Assembly (NCBI GenBank): GCA_937871435.1
Contig: CALMQM010000110.1
Span: 1 to 64,000, forward strand
Direction of reading: 5' to 3'
Source of the DNA: an uncultured Bacteroidota bacterium
GTDB lineage: Bacteria; Bacteroidota; Bacteroidia; AKYH767-A; 2013-40CM-41-45
Length of the DNA: 64,000 nucleotides
Every line of letters begins with the position of its first letter. The stretch's first letter is position 1. The position numbers were made by a program, and so were the translations under genes. This document shows, piece after piece, positions 18,672 through 27,705 of this stretch. The notes beneath the pieces were generated by a model. That model did not search any database, was not told where the DNA came from, and worked only from the letters and a program-made list of their open reading frames with translations.

Positions 18672-18703
18672 CAAGTTTACCAATTTCCGCATAATGGGGC
18701 AAA
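18672..18703 (-). promoter_or_regulatory. Promoter of the ctaB-cox accessory operon
   Basis: On the minus strand TTTG (18700-18703) is followed after 20 bp by TAAACTTG (18672-18679), one base away from the Bacteroidota TAnnTTTG box at the expected spacing. Transcription would start near 18665, just upstream of ctaB. It indicates that the operon starts here rather than at a distant coxA/coxB. Confidence 0.6.
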
Positions 18704-18729
18704 TGAAAAATTTCTGGTTTTGAGGAGAA

Positions 18730-19776
18730 TCAGGCTTCTTCCCGGTAATAAATCTTATAGAATTTTCTTCCGTCTTTCTCCACTCCTTTTTCGATCAGAT
18801 CCTTGTCGCCATGAATATAGATGTGAAAATTTTTATCCAGTTTCAACACACTTTTAAAAATGCGACTTTGCTTTTTCACAGCGGGAGTAGAAATTTGAAA
18901 TGAATCTTCCAACTCGAGCATATTTTCTTCGCGGTAATTCTTGTCGTAATTTCTAAAAGATTTGATGAGCTCGGGTTCCTGAAATACTTCTTTTTCAAAT
19001 TCTTTTTTGGAAAAAGATTCATGTGTTTTGAAATATTCCACGGAGCGATTCAAAAGATCGATCTGATCAGTTTTACTCACTTCAAATTCCTCTGGCAATT
19101 GTTTCGCGACATAGTTTTTAGCCAGATTCATGAACTGTTTTGTCTGGTGAAATGCATCCTGACAAGGTTTCAAATTGAGGAAATGTTCTTTCCAATATTG
19201 AGCTTCTTCCGACTGATTGGATTTATCGACTATGCAAATTTTGTAGCCGTCTTCTTTGTGCGTATTGAAGATCAAACATCCTTTGTCGAGTTTTTCTACC
19301 TGAATCCCCTCTTCTGCTTTCACTCTGAATTCACCTTGTCTGTGATCAACTTTGAGAAAAGAATTTTTCGATTCTGATTTAAAAATTCCGATGACATCCG
19401 TTACCTCATCTTCCACAACCACTTCAGAGATGTAAGCAACAAACAAATCACCTGATTTGATCATGGCATTATTTCCCTGCTCAAATAAATGCCGGGCAAT
19501 GTGTATGGATTCTTTGTGAAATGATTTTTTACTTTCAAAAACAGTTGTTGCATACGCAAACAAAGGATTCAAATTAAAATCATCGTTGCTGAATGTGAAG
19601 GAATAATATTCCGGATTTGTGAATGATTGAAAAAAGAATTTGATCAGAATCTGATTCAGTTTCTCATCGGAGATATCCAGAAGATTTTTCGAAAGCTCCA
19701 GATCTTCTCCATTTGTTTTGTTTCCAACTTTATGCGCGGCTACCTTTTCCAGGTTACTTGCTGAATAGTCTATCAT
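18730..19776 (-). CDS. Nucleoid-associated protein (NdpA/YejK family)
   Basis: A protein of about 348 residues matching the nucleoid-associated NdpA/YejK family: an N-terminal conserved block (LEKVAAHKVGNKTNGEDLELS), a central HIARHLFEQG...SGDLFVAYI region, an F-N-x-H-K-E-D-G-Y segment and a C-terminal IYIHGDKDLI. Members bind the nucleoid, but their exact role is unclear. The start is uncertain: in-frame ATGs occur at 19797, 19779 and 19776; I use 19776 (MIDYSASNL), which begins where the family similarity appears to begin. It is a single gene, between the oxidase promoter and the polysaccharide cluster. Confidence 0.82.
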   Translation of the reverse strand: MIDYSASNLEKVAAHKVGNKTNGEDLELSKNLLDISDEKLNQILIKFFFQSFTNPEYYSFTFSNDDFNLNPLFAYATTVFESKKSFHKESIHIARHLFEQGNNAMIKSGDLFVAYISEVVVEDEVTDVIGIFKSESKNSFLKVDHRQGEFRVKAEEGIQVEKLDKGCLIFNTHKEDGYKICIVDKSNQSEEAQYWKEHFLNLKPCQDAFHQTKQFMNLAKNYVAKQLPEEFEVSKTDQIDLLNRSVEYFKTHESFSKKEFEKEVFQEPELIKSFRNYDKNYREENMLELEDSFQISTPAVKKQSRIFKSVLKLDKNFHIYIHGDKDLIEKGVEKDGRKFYKIYYREEA

Positions 19777-19892
19777 CATCAGGAAATTGTGCTGCAAAGT
19801 AGAAATTTCAGCATTGAAGTAATAAAAAATTTGCGTAGATATTTATTCCCACCGATAATTAAGATCAAAAATTTCAGGGAAATTTAACAGTA

Positions 19893-21110
19893 TCAATTCA
19901 TCTCTTCCACAAGAGAAAAATCGTTTACCAATACTTCTTGTTCCGGAAGATGTTGTGGAAGTTGAAGCAATTCAGAAATCACCGGAAGCAAATTTTCATT
20001 AATTCGTTCGCGGATAAAAAGCTCTTCCGTTTTAAGAATATTGGAAAATGATCGTGTCAACGGAAGAGTTTTGATTTGAAGAATCAATTGACGTAATTCT
20101 TCCGGATCTTCTGATTCCAAAACGAAAGTGTTTTCAAACCGGCGTAATAATTTCGCCGCTTCTCCGGTGCCACTGAAAATGATTGGAAGTCCGGTACTGA
20201 GGTATTCAAATAATTTTGAAGGAATAGCACTCTGGTAATTACGTCCAAGTCGGGCAAACAGGATTGTAGATGTCTGGTAAAATGGAAGTAATCTGTTCCA
20301 TTTTAATTTGCCATGAAGCCGAACATTGCGAAGGTTTTCAGTGCGAACTTTCTTTTTGAAGTCTTCCAGTTCAATTCCGTCCCCTATCAGATTGAGTTTG
20401 ATATCTGAAATCCCTTTGACAGCTTCGAGAATAGGTTTCAGATCCTGGCCGTTCCCGATATTCCCGATGTACGTAATCACAAAAGGGTTTTCAGGCTGAG
20501 AATATTTAATGGAAGAAAGTCGTTTGAATTTATCTTCACTGATGCCGTTATTAATGATCCGGATTTTATCGCTGTGAATACCTGCTTCATTCCTGATCCA
20601 TTTCGCTTCAGACTCATTGGTTACAGTGATGAAATCATATTTACCGAGAAAATACTTCACCATTTTTGTGAATCCGGATTTTACCCAGCGTTGCAACTGA
20701 TTTCTCTCGGGAAGATAACACCATACAAGATCCCGAACATCCATCATTTTCTTTGATTTTGTTCCTGCAAGAATCACTGCTGGAATCAGAAACATGTAGG
20801 GAGTTGTTGCCAGTGTAAGATCAGCACGCTTACGCGCCGCTTTAAAAGCGATCCGGAAAGCATAGATACATTCAAACACAGCCCGTATAAAAAACAAAGA
20901 CTTGTTGTACGAAGGGAGGTTGGTATAGTAGATCGTGAGATGATCGTTCAGCTGAACTTCTTTCTCTTTTGCCGGAACACCGATTTCAGTCAATGTAAAC
21001 ACATTCACTTTGCAGTCGGCACTGAGTGTGCCAACGAGAGCTTCCAGCCTGTGCGCAGCGGCTGTCACCTCGGGTGGAAAATGGGGTGTAATTACATTGA
21101 TTATTTTCAT
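19893..21110 (-). CDS. Glycosyltransferase, GT4-like
   Basis: A 405-residue GT-B glycosyltransferase. The N-terminal Rossmann half starts MKIINVITPHFPPEVTAAAHRL. The nucleotide-sugar half includes VITYIGNIGNGQDLKPILEAV, GKLKWNRLLPFYQTS and a SKLFEYLSTGLPIIFSGTGE segment, which carries the donor-binding loop seen in WbuB-like GT4 enzymes. It is cytoplasmic, membrane-associated at most. It is the last gene of the first polysaccharide cluster, 23 bp after the heparinase-like gene. Donor and acceptor sugars cannot be read from sequence. Confidence 0.87.
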   Translation of the reverse strand: MKIINVITPHFPPEVTAAAHRLEALVGTLSADCKVNVFTLTEIGVPAKEKEVQLNDHLTIYYTNLPSYNKSLFFIRAVFECIYAFRIAFKAARKRADLTLATTPYMFLIPAVILAGTKSKKMMDVRDLVWCYLPERNQLQRWVKSGFTKMVKYFLGKYDFITVTNESEAKWIRNEAGIHSDKIRIINNGISEDKFKRLSSIKYSQPENPFVITYIGNIGNGQDLKPILEAVKGISDIKLNLIGDGIELEDFKKKVRTENLRNVRLHGKLKWNRLLPFYQTSTILFARLGRNYQSAIPSKLFEYLSTGLPIIFSGTGEAAKLLRRFENTFVLESEDPEELRQLILQIKTLPLTRSFSNILKTEELFIRERINENLLPVISELLQLPQHLPEQEVLVNDFSLVEEMN

Positions 21111-21133
21111 TCGTAATTCAATCCTTTGGGTGA

Positions 21134-22702
21134 TCAGACAGTAATGCGTGTCACCAGATTCCCGGAAAAAGGAATTTTAATTTTGTAAGCAGGTAACTGA
21201 ACACCGAATGCAGGTGAATGCCAGGTATCGCTGTGTTCAATCCGGTGAGCCCCCTCGAAACTAACCTGAACAAACTTAGAAATTAGTCGACCATTATCGA
21301 GTCGCAATCCACATTTTTTATCAACATGCAAATAGGCAATAGCCTGAGTATCATGTTGACGACTTATTTTATCTGTGATTATTATTTCCCGCTCACGAAA
21401 TTCTATTTTACGTGTATGCATGGCGCCGATGGATTTGTATCCATCGTGTGTCGCCTCCAAAATATGTCCCTGCTCTTTGAGATTCACTACCCGCGCTTTT
21501 CTACCTACCCGAAAATTCCCGTAGATTTCACTTTGGTTTTTTCCGTTCACTTCCACGGTGTTGTGTGCCGCGGTGGATCGTTCATAGGACCTCACATTAC
21601 CTTTTTCATAAACAGACACACCTGTATCAATGATGAAAGGAGAACCAAACACATGCAATAAAAAATGCAAAGCATCCGCATGTGCATGTCCCGGTGCAGG
21701 AGCTTGCGTGAAACCATTTACATCTACAAGCATTTCAAAATGCAAATTCCGGAATTTACGTAAGCCTGAAGCATTCAACGGAAGAGCGTTGCATTTAATT
21801 CCGAGTGTGTGCGCATAATCCGCCAATGCTGTTACCGATGGTGCACCATCGCTCGCGCTGTCATTGATGGCGGGAAGTTCACCATTTGAGAAAACGATAG
21901 TAGATAACCAGCCACACATTTTAGAAGCAACATCCGTCAGCAATGAATTGAGTGGAGAAAAATCATGTTTGATATTCCGCATCGCGTCAATACTTTCAAG
22001 AAGTCGCCATAGCACTGAACAATGGTACATCGGACTGAGCTCTATGTGTGCGCCATCATTCAGTACCTGTTTATTCAGTTCATGAATGAGAATTGCCTGG
22101 CCGTGAAGAAAAAACTTTTCTTCACCAAAATATAATCCGGCTCTTAATAAAGCAAAACCATTATCGAGAAGGTGATTGTTTCGCAAATGATATTCCGGAT
22201 TCAGGGAAAGATAATATGCTTGTCGCCAGAGAAACTCCTGTACTTCTTCGTCTTCGATATCATATCGGGAAAGAAATCCGATCCAGTTCATGATTCTCTG
22301 TGAAACACAATAGCTGTCGTACAACAGATTGTTCCCGGATGATTTGCGAATGAAACTTCTTATAAGATTCATTCCGGATTTTTGCGACAAATCAGGATTA
22401 CAGAGATAATCGAAAGAATTCAACCGAATCGTCCACAAAGCTCCATATTGCCTGAAGTTCCAATCGGGATCCAGATCAAATTTTTTTTCACGATTGAGGA
22501 AGCGAAAATTTCCATCCTGAAAAAATGAATGTGTCGACAGGTTTCTTTTTAAATGTATCGGAGAAAGTGTGAGCTTTCCAGGATAGGACAAATGCAAATT
22601 TCCTCTTTCCGCTTTTGCTTTACGAATCGCATATAACATTTTCGCCCGAATCTGATCCGGATGCACATTTCTGGCGGTTCGTAAAAGTCTGAGGAGTTTC
22701 AT
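21134..22702 (-). CDS. Heparinase II/III-like protein in polysaccharide cluster
   Basis: A 522-residue protein with the two halves of the heparinase II/III family. An N-terminal alpha/alpha toroid has NNHLLDNGFALLRAG, which includes the family's Asn-His pair. A C-terminal beta-sandwich (from about 320) starts GHAHADALHFLLHVFG, followed by STAAHNTVEVNGKNQSE. No signal peptide is obvious. Such proteins are often encoded in capsule or EPS clusters, where they may trim or modify the polymer. Glycosaminoglycan cleavage is not implied: only the family is supported. It lies between two glycosyltransferase genes, with a 127-bp gap upstream that could hold its own promoter. Confidence 0.85.
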   Translation of the reverse strand: MKLLRLLRTARNVHPDQIRAKMLYAIRKAKAERGNLHLSYPGKLTLSPIHLKRNLSTHSFFQDGNFRFLNREKKFDLDPDWNFRQYGALWTIRLNSFDYLCNPDLSQKSGMNLIRSFIRKSSGNNLLYDSYCVSQRIMNWIGFLSRYDIEDEEVQEFLWRQAYYLSLNPEYHLRNNHLLDNGFALLRAGLYFGEEKFFLHGQAILIHELNKQVLNDGAHIELSPMYHCSVLWRLLESIDAMRNIKHDFSPLNSLLTDVASKMCGWLSTIVFSNGELPAINDSASDGAPSVTALADYAHTLGIKCNALPLNASGLRKFRNLHFEMLVDVNGFTQAPAPGHAHADALHFLLHVFGSPFIIDTGVSVYEKGNVRSYERSTAAHNTVEVNGKNQSEIYGNFRVGRKARVVNLKEQGHILEATHDGYKSIGAMHTRKIEFREREIIITDKISRQHDTQAIAYLHVDKKCGLRLDNGRLISKFVQVSFEGAHRIEHSDTWHSPAFGVQLPAYKIKIPFSGNLVTRITV

Positions 22703-22829
22703 TCAACAATTGCTTTCGCACGGCACACTTCAACGAATATAAGAAAATTAGTAAAGGCTATTTAGGATGTTAAATGAAAAAATCAACCGTTAACAAATGA
22801 CCAACGCTATATGCACCAGCCTAAATCAT

Positions 22830-23840
22830 TCACAAACTGCTATATAAAGCGAATAAATTTTGAGAAAAATCTGTTTGTTGAAAAGTGATACGATACGGAT
22901 GTGTTAATACTGCCATGATTTTATCCCGGAGATCTTCGTCATTTCCCGTTTTGTAAACTATCGTACCGGAAGGTCTGTTTGCACAATCGCTTGCAATTGC
23001 CGGAATTCCTGCAGCAAGAGCTTCACGTAAAGAAAGTGAATCGCCATCCGCCAGAGTGCAACGAAGAAATAATTTGCATGACGATAACATCGACGAAACA
23101 TCTACAGCATTCGGAACATAGAGTATTCTCATCCCGGATTGAGATTGTAATTTTCGAACAGAGGCTTCATATTCTTTTTCCAATGTTCCGTTTGGATCAA
23201 TGAGCACAAGCAGAAATTCCTTCAGAGAAATATCTCCACTCATTCGCTCAAACACATTTAGGATTGTATCAAAACCGTATAAATCTTTACCATCGATACG
23301 AGTTGCTTTTCCCGGTTCGTGATAAGCTAAAGTGAGCACTACCTGCGGTTGATTTTTTATTTCATTGATAAACCAATCAGGAGCCCGCATTATTTTTGTC
23401 GAAGGAATATAAGCCGGGATAACAGATATTTTATTTTCAAATTCATTGAGAGCCGAAGGAGTTGGTTGTACAAGCACAATTCGATGTGCAATCTGCATGG
23501 TTTTTCTGGTTGATGAATCGTCGAGGTCTCTGAAATTATGTTGTGTGTACACAATCTTTTTCCCCAGCATCTTTGACCATTTCGCTACCCACACTTTCAG
23601 CGATTTGCTGATGTGGATGTGAATGATGTGCGCGCGCAAAAATGTCCATACAATGAAAATCCAGTTTCCTGAACTTCCATGTGAATCAAACAATTTTCGT
23701 TTTCGAAGATCGAGTACCGACAAAGAAAATTCCGGATGAGATTCAGCAGCCTGCAGAAGTCGGTATAAATGCATAGAAACACCCCCGGGAGGATCCGGCA
23801 TAGGGCCAATAAGGAGAATTCTCTTTCGGGCTTCAGGCAT
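22830..23840 (-). CDS. Glycosyltransferase family 4-like
   Basis: A 336-residue GT-B enzyme starting RILLIGPMPDPPGGVSMHLYRLL, with a glycine-rich acceptor-side loop. The C-terminal half has SLREALAAGIPAIASDCANRP, matching the GT4 donor-site motif, with E at the first Glu position of the E-x7-E signature region. It overlaps the upstream glycosyltransferase gene by 8 bp, indicating translational coupling. Sugar specificity is unknown. Confidence 0.87.
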   Translation of the reverse strand: MPEARKRILLIGPMPDPPGGVSMHLYRLLQAAESHPEFSLSVLDLRKRKLFDSHGSSGNWIFIVWTFLRAHIIHIHISKSLKVWVAKWSKMLGKKIVYTQHNFRDLDDSSTRKTMQIAHRIVLVQPTPSALNEFENKISVIPAYIPSTKIMRAPDWFINEIKNQPQVVLTLAYHEPGKATRIDGKDLYGFDTILNVFERMSGDISLKEFLLVLIDPNGTLEKEYEASVRKLQSQSGMRILYVPNAVDVSSMLSSCKLFLRCTLADGDSLSLREALAAGIPAIASDCANRPSGTIVYKTGNDEDLRDKIMAVLTHPYRITFQQTDFSQNLFALYSSL

Positions 23841-24951
23841 TCCCGGGCAAAATTTTTTGAATGAGATCCATGTAATTATTTACAACCTGCACAGCACTGA
23901 ATTCCCGGGCTCGTTGTTGCAACAAATTTTTATCGGTTCTGTTACTCAATGTCTGAAACAGTGCATCCGCCATAGTTTCCGGGGCAGAAACCGGAACCAA
24001 AGTTCCGTAACGTCCATTTTCCAGAACTTCGGAGGAGCCACCCGGACAATCCGTACTGATAACGGAACAACCTGCAGCCATCGCTTCTACCATGACAAAC
24101 GGAAGGCCTTCGTATTTCGAACTCAACACAAACACGTCGGCATAGTTCATCCACAACATTGGATTTGGGATGAAACCCTGCAAGCTCACAGCATTCTGAA
24201 TATGTAAATCATGGCTTAACTGAAGCAATGACTCTCTCATCTCTCCTTCTCCGAGTATGATGAGATTCACTTCTTTTTTTTCTCTGACAATTGCGATCGC
24301 TTTCAACAACGTTGGAAAATCTTTGCTCTCAGTCAATCGTCCGGCTGAAATGACAACAGGAATATTTTTATTTCTGAAAAAAGGATGATCCGGAGCAGGT
24401 TCTTCTGTAAAACGGTTTATTCCGGTGATAACCGGATTGTAAATGACATCTACTTTTCCATTCATTTCCGGAAAACATCTTGTGAAGTCAAGAGCGGAAG
24501 CGCTGGACACTGCCGTAACTGCAGCGGCCATAGGAAAATAATGTCGGGCAAGCAACCTGAATACCAACTGACGGAATCCTTTTACAGGAACATTTACCGA
24601 AAACATACTTTGCTCATTCAAAATGACCGGAACTCTCAATCGATGACGATGTATGCTCATCATCACCATCAGTTGCACATGAGCTTGTATGGCTATAATA
24701 ATTTGAGGGTTTTCGGATTTCAAATATTTCGCGAATGTGTTTCCTGCTTTCCGTGTTCTTCCCGCGTGAAGATCCACTACCCTGACAGATGGACTGAGAT
24801 CATTCATAAATTCTCCTTCGGCATTTACCATTACAACATCTGTTCTAATTCCGCGACTGCTGAATTCATTCGCGAGATTAACGGCGGCTCGTTCGGCACC
24901 GCCCATTCGCAAGCTGCCAATAACAATAGATAAGTGAGATAATTCTTTCAA
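23833..24951 (-). CDS. Glycosyltransferase family 4
   Basis: A 372-residue GT4 enzyme with SLRMGGAERAAVNLANEF at the N terminus (the classic GGAE loop), VISAGRLTESKDFPTLLKA at the start of the donor half, and YEGLPFVMVEAMAAGCSVISTDCPGG with the E-x7-E donor motif near residue 280. It adds one sugar to the growing lipid-linked repeat unit on the cytoplasmic face. It overlaps the polymerase gene by 4 bp upstream and the next glycosyltransferase by 8 bp, so these genes are co-transcribed. Confidence 0.92.
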   Translation of the reverse strand: MKELSHLSIVIGSLRMGGAERAAVNLANEFSSRGIRTDVVMVNAEGEFMNDLSPSVRVVDLHAGRTRKAGNTFAKYLKSENPQIIIAIQAHVQLMVMMSIHRHRLRVPVILNEQSMFSVNVPVKGFRQLVFRLLARHYFPMAAAVTAVSSASALDFTRCFPEMNGKVDVIYNPVITGINRFTEEPAPDHPFFRNKNIPVVISAGRLTESKDFPTLLKAIAIVREKKEVNLIILGEGEMRESLLQLSHDLHIQNAVSLQGFIPNPMLWMNYADVFVLSSKYEGLPFVMVEAMAAGCSVISTDCPGGSSEVLENGRYGTLVPVSAPETMADALFQTLSNRTDKNLLQQRAREFSAVQVVNNYMDLIQKILPGNA

Positions 24952-26222
24952 CTCATCTCCTCCTCTTTTTTCGATTCATTGGAATCTTCGTAAATATTCC
25001 AGAAGCGTGCGCCTAACAACATTCCCAATCCAATGCTGAATGATTTGTGATAAAATGAATGGTAGAAAAGAAAGATCATTGGAATCATAGCAATGAAAAT
25101 GTACAAACATGATTTTCTCCTGTTTCCATAAATTTCCTTGTCCAATGCTGTCCAAAAGAGATAAATGAGTCCGAGAAAATAAAGCAATCCGGGTAGTCCC
25201 CAATAAATCCAGAGCTGAAAAAAAGCATTGTGCGCTGCCATGGCAACATCCGTTGTAAAACGATTGGTAATGCCCGCGGATACCGCCCAACCATGCCAGT
25301 AATTTCCGGCACCGATTCCTGTCAAAGCATACTGATCAATCGTTTTAAGAACCGCGGTATACACTTTGGTTCTGGAATCACTTTCCTGTAGCTCAGCAAA
25401 ACGCAATACAGAGCCAAGTCTGACCCAAACTACATCCGGAACAGCTATGAATAAAAAAATGATCAATACAAGCGAAGGCAACACCCAGGATTTTAAATTA
25501 ATTTTTGATTTGTAAACAAAAATCAGGATGGAAACAAAAAAGACAACCGCTCCTGTGCGTGATGCAGGGAGAAAAACGCCGAGAACAGAAGGCACTGTGA
25601 GAAACAGGAGTACATATCTTTTCCATTTTACTTTTTCAAAATACATCCAGATTAACCCAATGACTGCACCGATAGATGAGAAATAAGAAATATCGTTCAG
25701 GTTCCCACGGAGGAAGAATGTTTCGAAAGCCTGGATTCGTGCTCTGGAAGCATCGTAAAAACCTTCCGCTGAAAGTGAACGCAACAGAGGTTCAGTGCCG
25801 AAAATGAGGAACAGAGACTGGAATGCACTTGCAAGAATGAAGGCGAATAGTGAAACATCGAAAGCCGTTTTGTCACGACACAACACGGCAATGCAAAAAA
25901 TTCCAAGTGTCATATTGAGGTAACGAAAAATAAAATCGTAAGAGGAGAAAGGATGCAGGGTCTCCATAAATATGCATACCACAGCAAAACCTATGGAAGC
26001 GACAAAATATTTGCTGGAGAATAACCTGAGTAAAGTATTCAACCGGGTCAGACCGATGTATGCAAAAGTGAATCCGAAGATGAGAAAAGGAGTACTGGCT
26101 GTTCTGAAATACGGAAGATTCGCTTCGAAATAAATACTGAATACCAGCAAGAAGATCAGTATTCTGTCGAATAATGATGAACGGATTTCATATGTACCTG
26201 GAAAAACTGCCGCTTCTAACAC
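24948..26222 (-). CDS. O-antigen polymerase / ligase family protein (first set)
   Basis: A 424-residue membrane protein with about ten to eleven hydrophobic segments. A large periplasmic loop is followed by GIGAGNYWHGW and AHNAFFQLWIYWGLPGLLYF, the H-x-x-x-x-x-x-x-x-G pattern of the WaaL/Wzy (O-antigen ligase) family. In a cluster with a Wzx flippase, the likely job is polymerising undecaprenyl-linked repeat units in the periplasm; ligation to a lipid acceptor is the alternative. It overlaps the following glycosyltransferase gene by 4 bp. Confidence 0.85.
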   Translation of the reverse strand: MLEAAVFPGTYEIRSSLFDRILIFLLVFSIYFEANLPYFRTASTPFLIFGFTFAYIGLTRLNTLLRLFSSKYFVASIGFAVVCIFMETLHPFSSYDFIFRYLNMTLGIFCIAVLCRDKTAFDVSLFAFILASAFQSLFLIFGTEPLLRSLSAEGFYDASRARIQAFETFFLRGNLNDISYFSSIGAVIGLIWMYFEKVKWKRYVLLFLTVPSVLGVFLPASRTGAVVFFVSILIFVYKSKINLKSWVLPSLVLIIFLFIAVPDVVWVRLGSVLRFAELQESDSRTKVYTAVLKTIDQYALTGIGAGNYWHGWAVSAGITNRFTTDVAMAAHNAFFQLWIYWGLPGLLYFLGLIYLFWTALDKEIYGNRRKSCLYIFIAMIPMIFLFYHSFYHKSFSIGLGMLLGARFWNIYEDSNESKKEEEMS

Positions 26223-26378
26223 ATCGCGAATTTAACCATGATTTTTGGTTTTTCTTTGCTTCTGAGAAAGACCTTTTTGTGAAAAGCAAAAAATCAGTAC
26301 GGTAAGCATTTATCCCGGGAGAACTAAGTCCGTAAAAAAAATGGTCAGGAAAAAATTCAGCTATAGTAGAATGAAAGT

Positions 26379-27704
26379 TCAGATAGAAGCAGAAATTTTC
26401 ATTTTACGCTTCACGTAACGGAAGCCGATCACATTTAAAAGAATCAAACCAAAGGAAGAAGCGATAGAAGCTCCGAGAATTCCGAGTCCGGGTATCGGTA
26501 TAAGAAGTATATTCAGCAAGACCTGAGCAGCGAAAGCGACAATATAAAAAATCAGAAACATCTTCTGATTGCCTGTCATGGTAAGCATTCCGCCAACCAT
26601 TCCTGTCGCCGCATTGACCAGTTGACCTACAATGAGAATAACTAACGGAAGATACGCGTTGGAAAAAGCATCGCCAAAAAAACCAAGGAGCCATTTTCCC
26701 GAAGCAAGCAATACAACGGCAATCGGAACAGTAATGAGCAAAATTTGTCTTGACCCTTCACGGACAAGTTTCTGCAATTTCATGACTTGTCTTTTCTCCC
26801 ACAACGCTGCTATTTTAGGCATGAATACATAATCCGTCACCGATAATCCGATGGCAACAAGGGTAGAAATTTTTACTGCAGCACCGTAAATTCCTGCTTT
26901 TGTATTTCCAAGAAAATAACTGACAAACAAAATATCACTTTGCTTGAGCAACATATTCAATAACGTACTGATGAAAATTACGGAAGATACACTTGTCCAC
27001 AAACCGGGCTTCATTACCGGTTCCGCTTCAGGAATAATCTGATTCACTGTTTTTCCGGCTTTCCTGTTTATGAATATACACACAGCGAAAGTGCAGATCA
27101 GGTTGATCATCATCGCCGCGTCAACAGGAAGTTTATTGTGTTCATTGTAATAATAAATACACCCGAGTCCTATGCTGACAGGCAGGAGAATGTATACCGG
27201 CAGCATGGAGATTTTTATCTGCTGAAGCGCACGTAACACTGAACTTGCCTGATAAATGAACGCGAGAAAAGGCAGGAGAACAACCGCCCAGAATAATCCT
27301 TCAGAAAAACCGATGTTGAATTTTTTTGCTTTTGCCAATAGAAAGACAAACAATGCAATACTACAACCGATGGAAATGAAGGTTATTAATCGATAGGAAA
27401 AACGAATGAAACCATGTACTGCTCCGTGTTCCTGTTTCGCCAGCGCGGAAGGAATAAAACGAAGAGCACCTGTATCCATCCCAAACAAACTAATCGCCAG
27501 CAACATATTGACGATCGTGATGATCACAGTATAATCGCCATAGGCTTTTGGACCCATCAATCGGGCCAGCAACACCTGACTGAGATAGATCAACAGCAAT
27601 CCGATCACACGAAAAACAAACGTGTGTGAAACGGATTTAAGCAATCCGTCGGGATTTTTGTATTGGGTAAACAGATTCAAAACCTGATCCATGGATTTTT
27701 TCAA
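26379..27704 (-). CDS. Polysaccharide flippase, Wzx family (first set)
   Basis: A 441-residue membrane protein with about twelve to fourteen transmembrane segments and no soluble domain. The N-terminal LARLMGPKAYGDYTVIITIVNM segment is characteristic of Wzx/MATE-like polysaccharide exporters. It should flip undecaprenyl-pyrophosphate repeat units across the inner membrane. It begins 1 bp after wecC ends. A second flippase lies at 44858-46216, so this one probably serves the polymer whose precursors are made by WecB and WecC. Confidence 0.9.
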   Translation of the reverse strand: MKKSMDQVLNLFTQYKNPDGLLKSVSHTFVFRVIGLLLIYLSQVLLARLMGPKAYGDYTVIITIVNMLLAISLFGMDTGALRFIPSALAKQEHGAVHGFIRFSYRLITFISIGCSIALFVFLLAKAKKFNIGFSEGLFWAVVLLPFLAFIYQASSVLRALQQIKISMLPVYILLPVSIGLGCIYYYNEHNKLPVDAAMMINLICTFAVCIFINRKAGKTVNQIIPEAEPVMKPGLWTSVSSVIFISTLLNMLLKQSDILFVSYFLGNTKAGIYGAAVKISTLVAIGLSVTDYVFMPKIAALWEKRQVMKLQKLVREGSRQILLITVPIAVVLLASGKWLLGFFGDAFSNAYLPLVILIVGQLVNAATGMVGGMLTMTGNQKMFLIFYIVAFAAQVLLNILLIPIPGLGILGASIASSFGLILLNVIGFRYVKRKMKISASI

Positions 27705-27705
27705 T

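Noticed and set aside
18730-19776. Considering the NdpA-like gene as part of the oxidase operon
   Set aside because: A promoter-like sequence and an 86-bp gap lie between it and the ctaB start, and its function has no tie to respiration.
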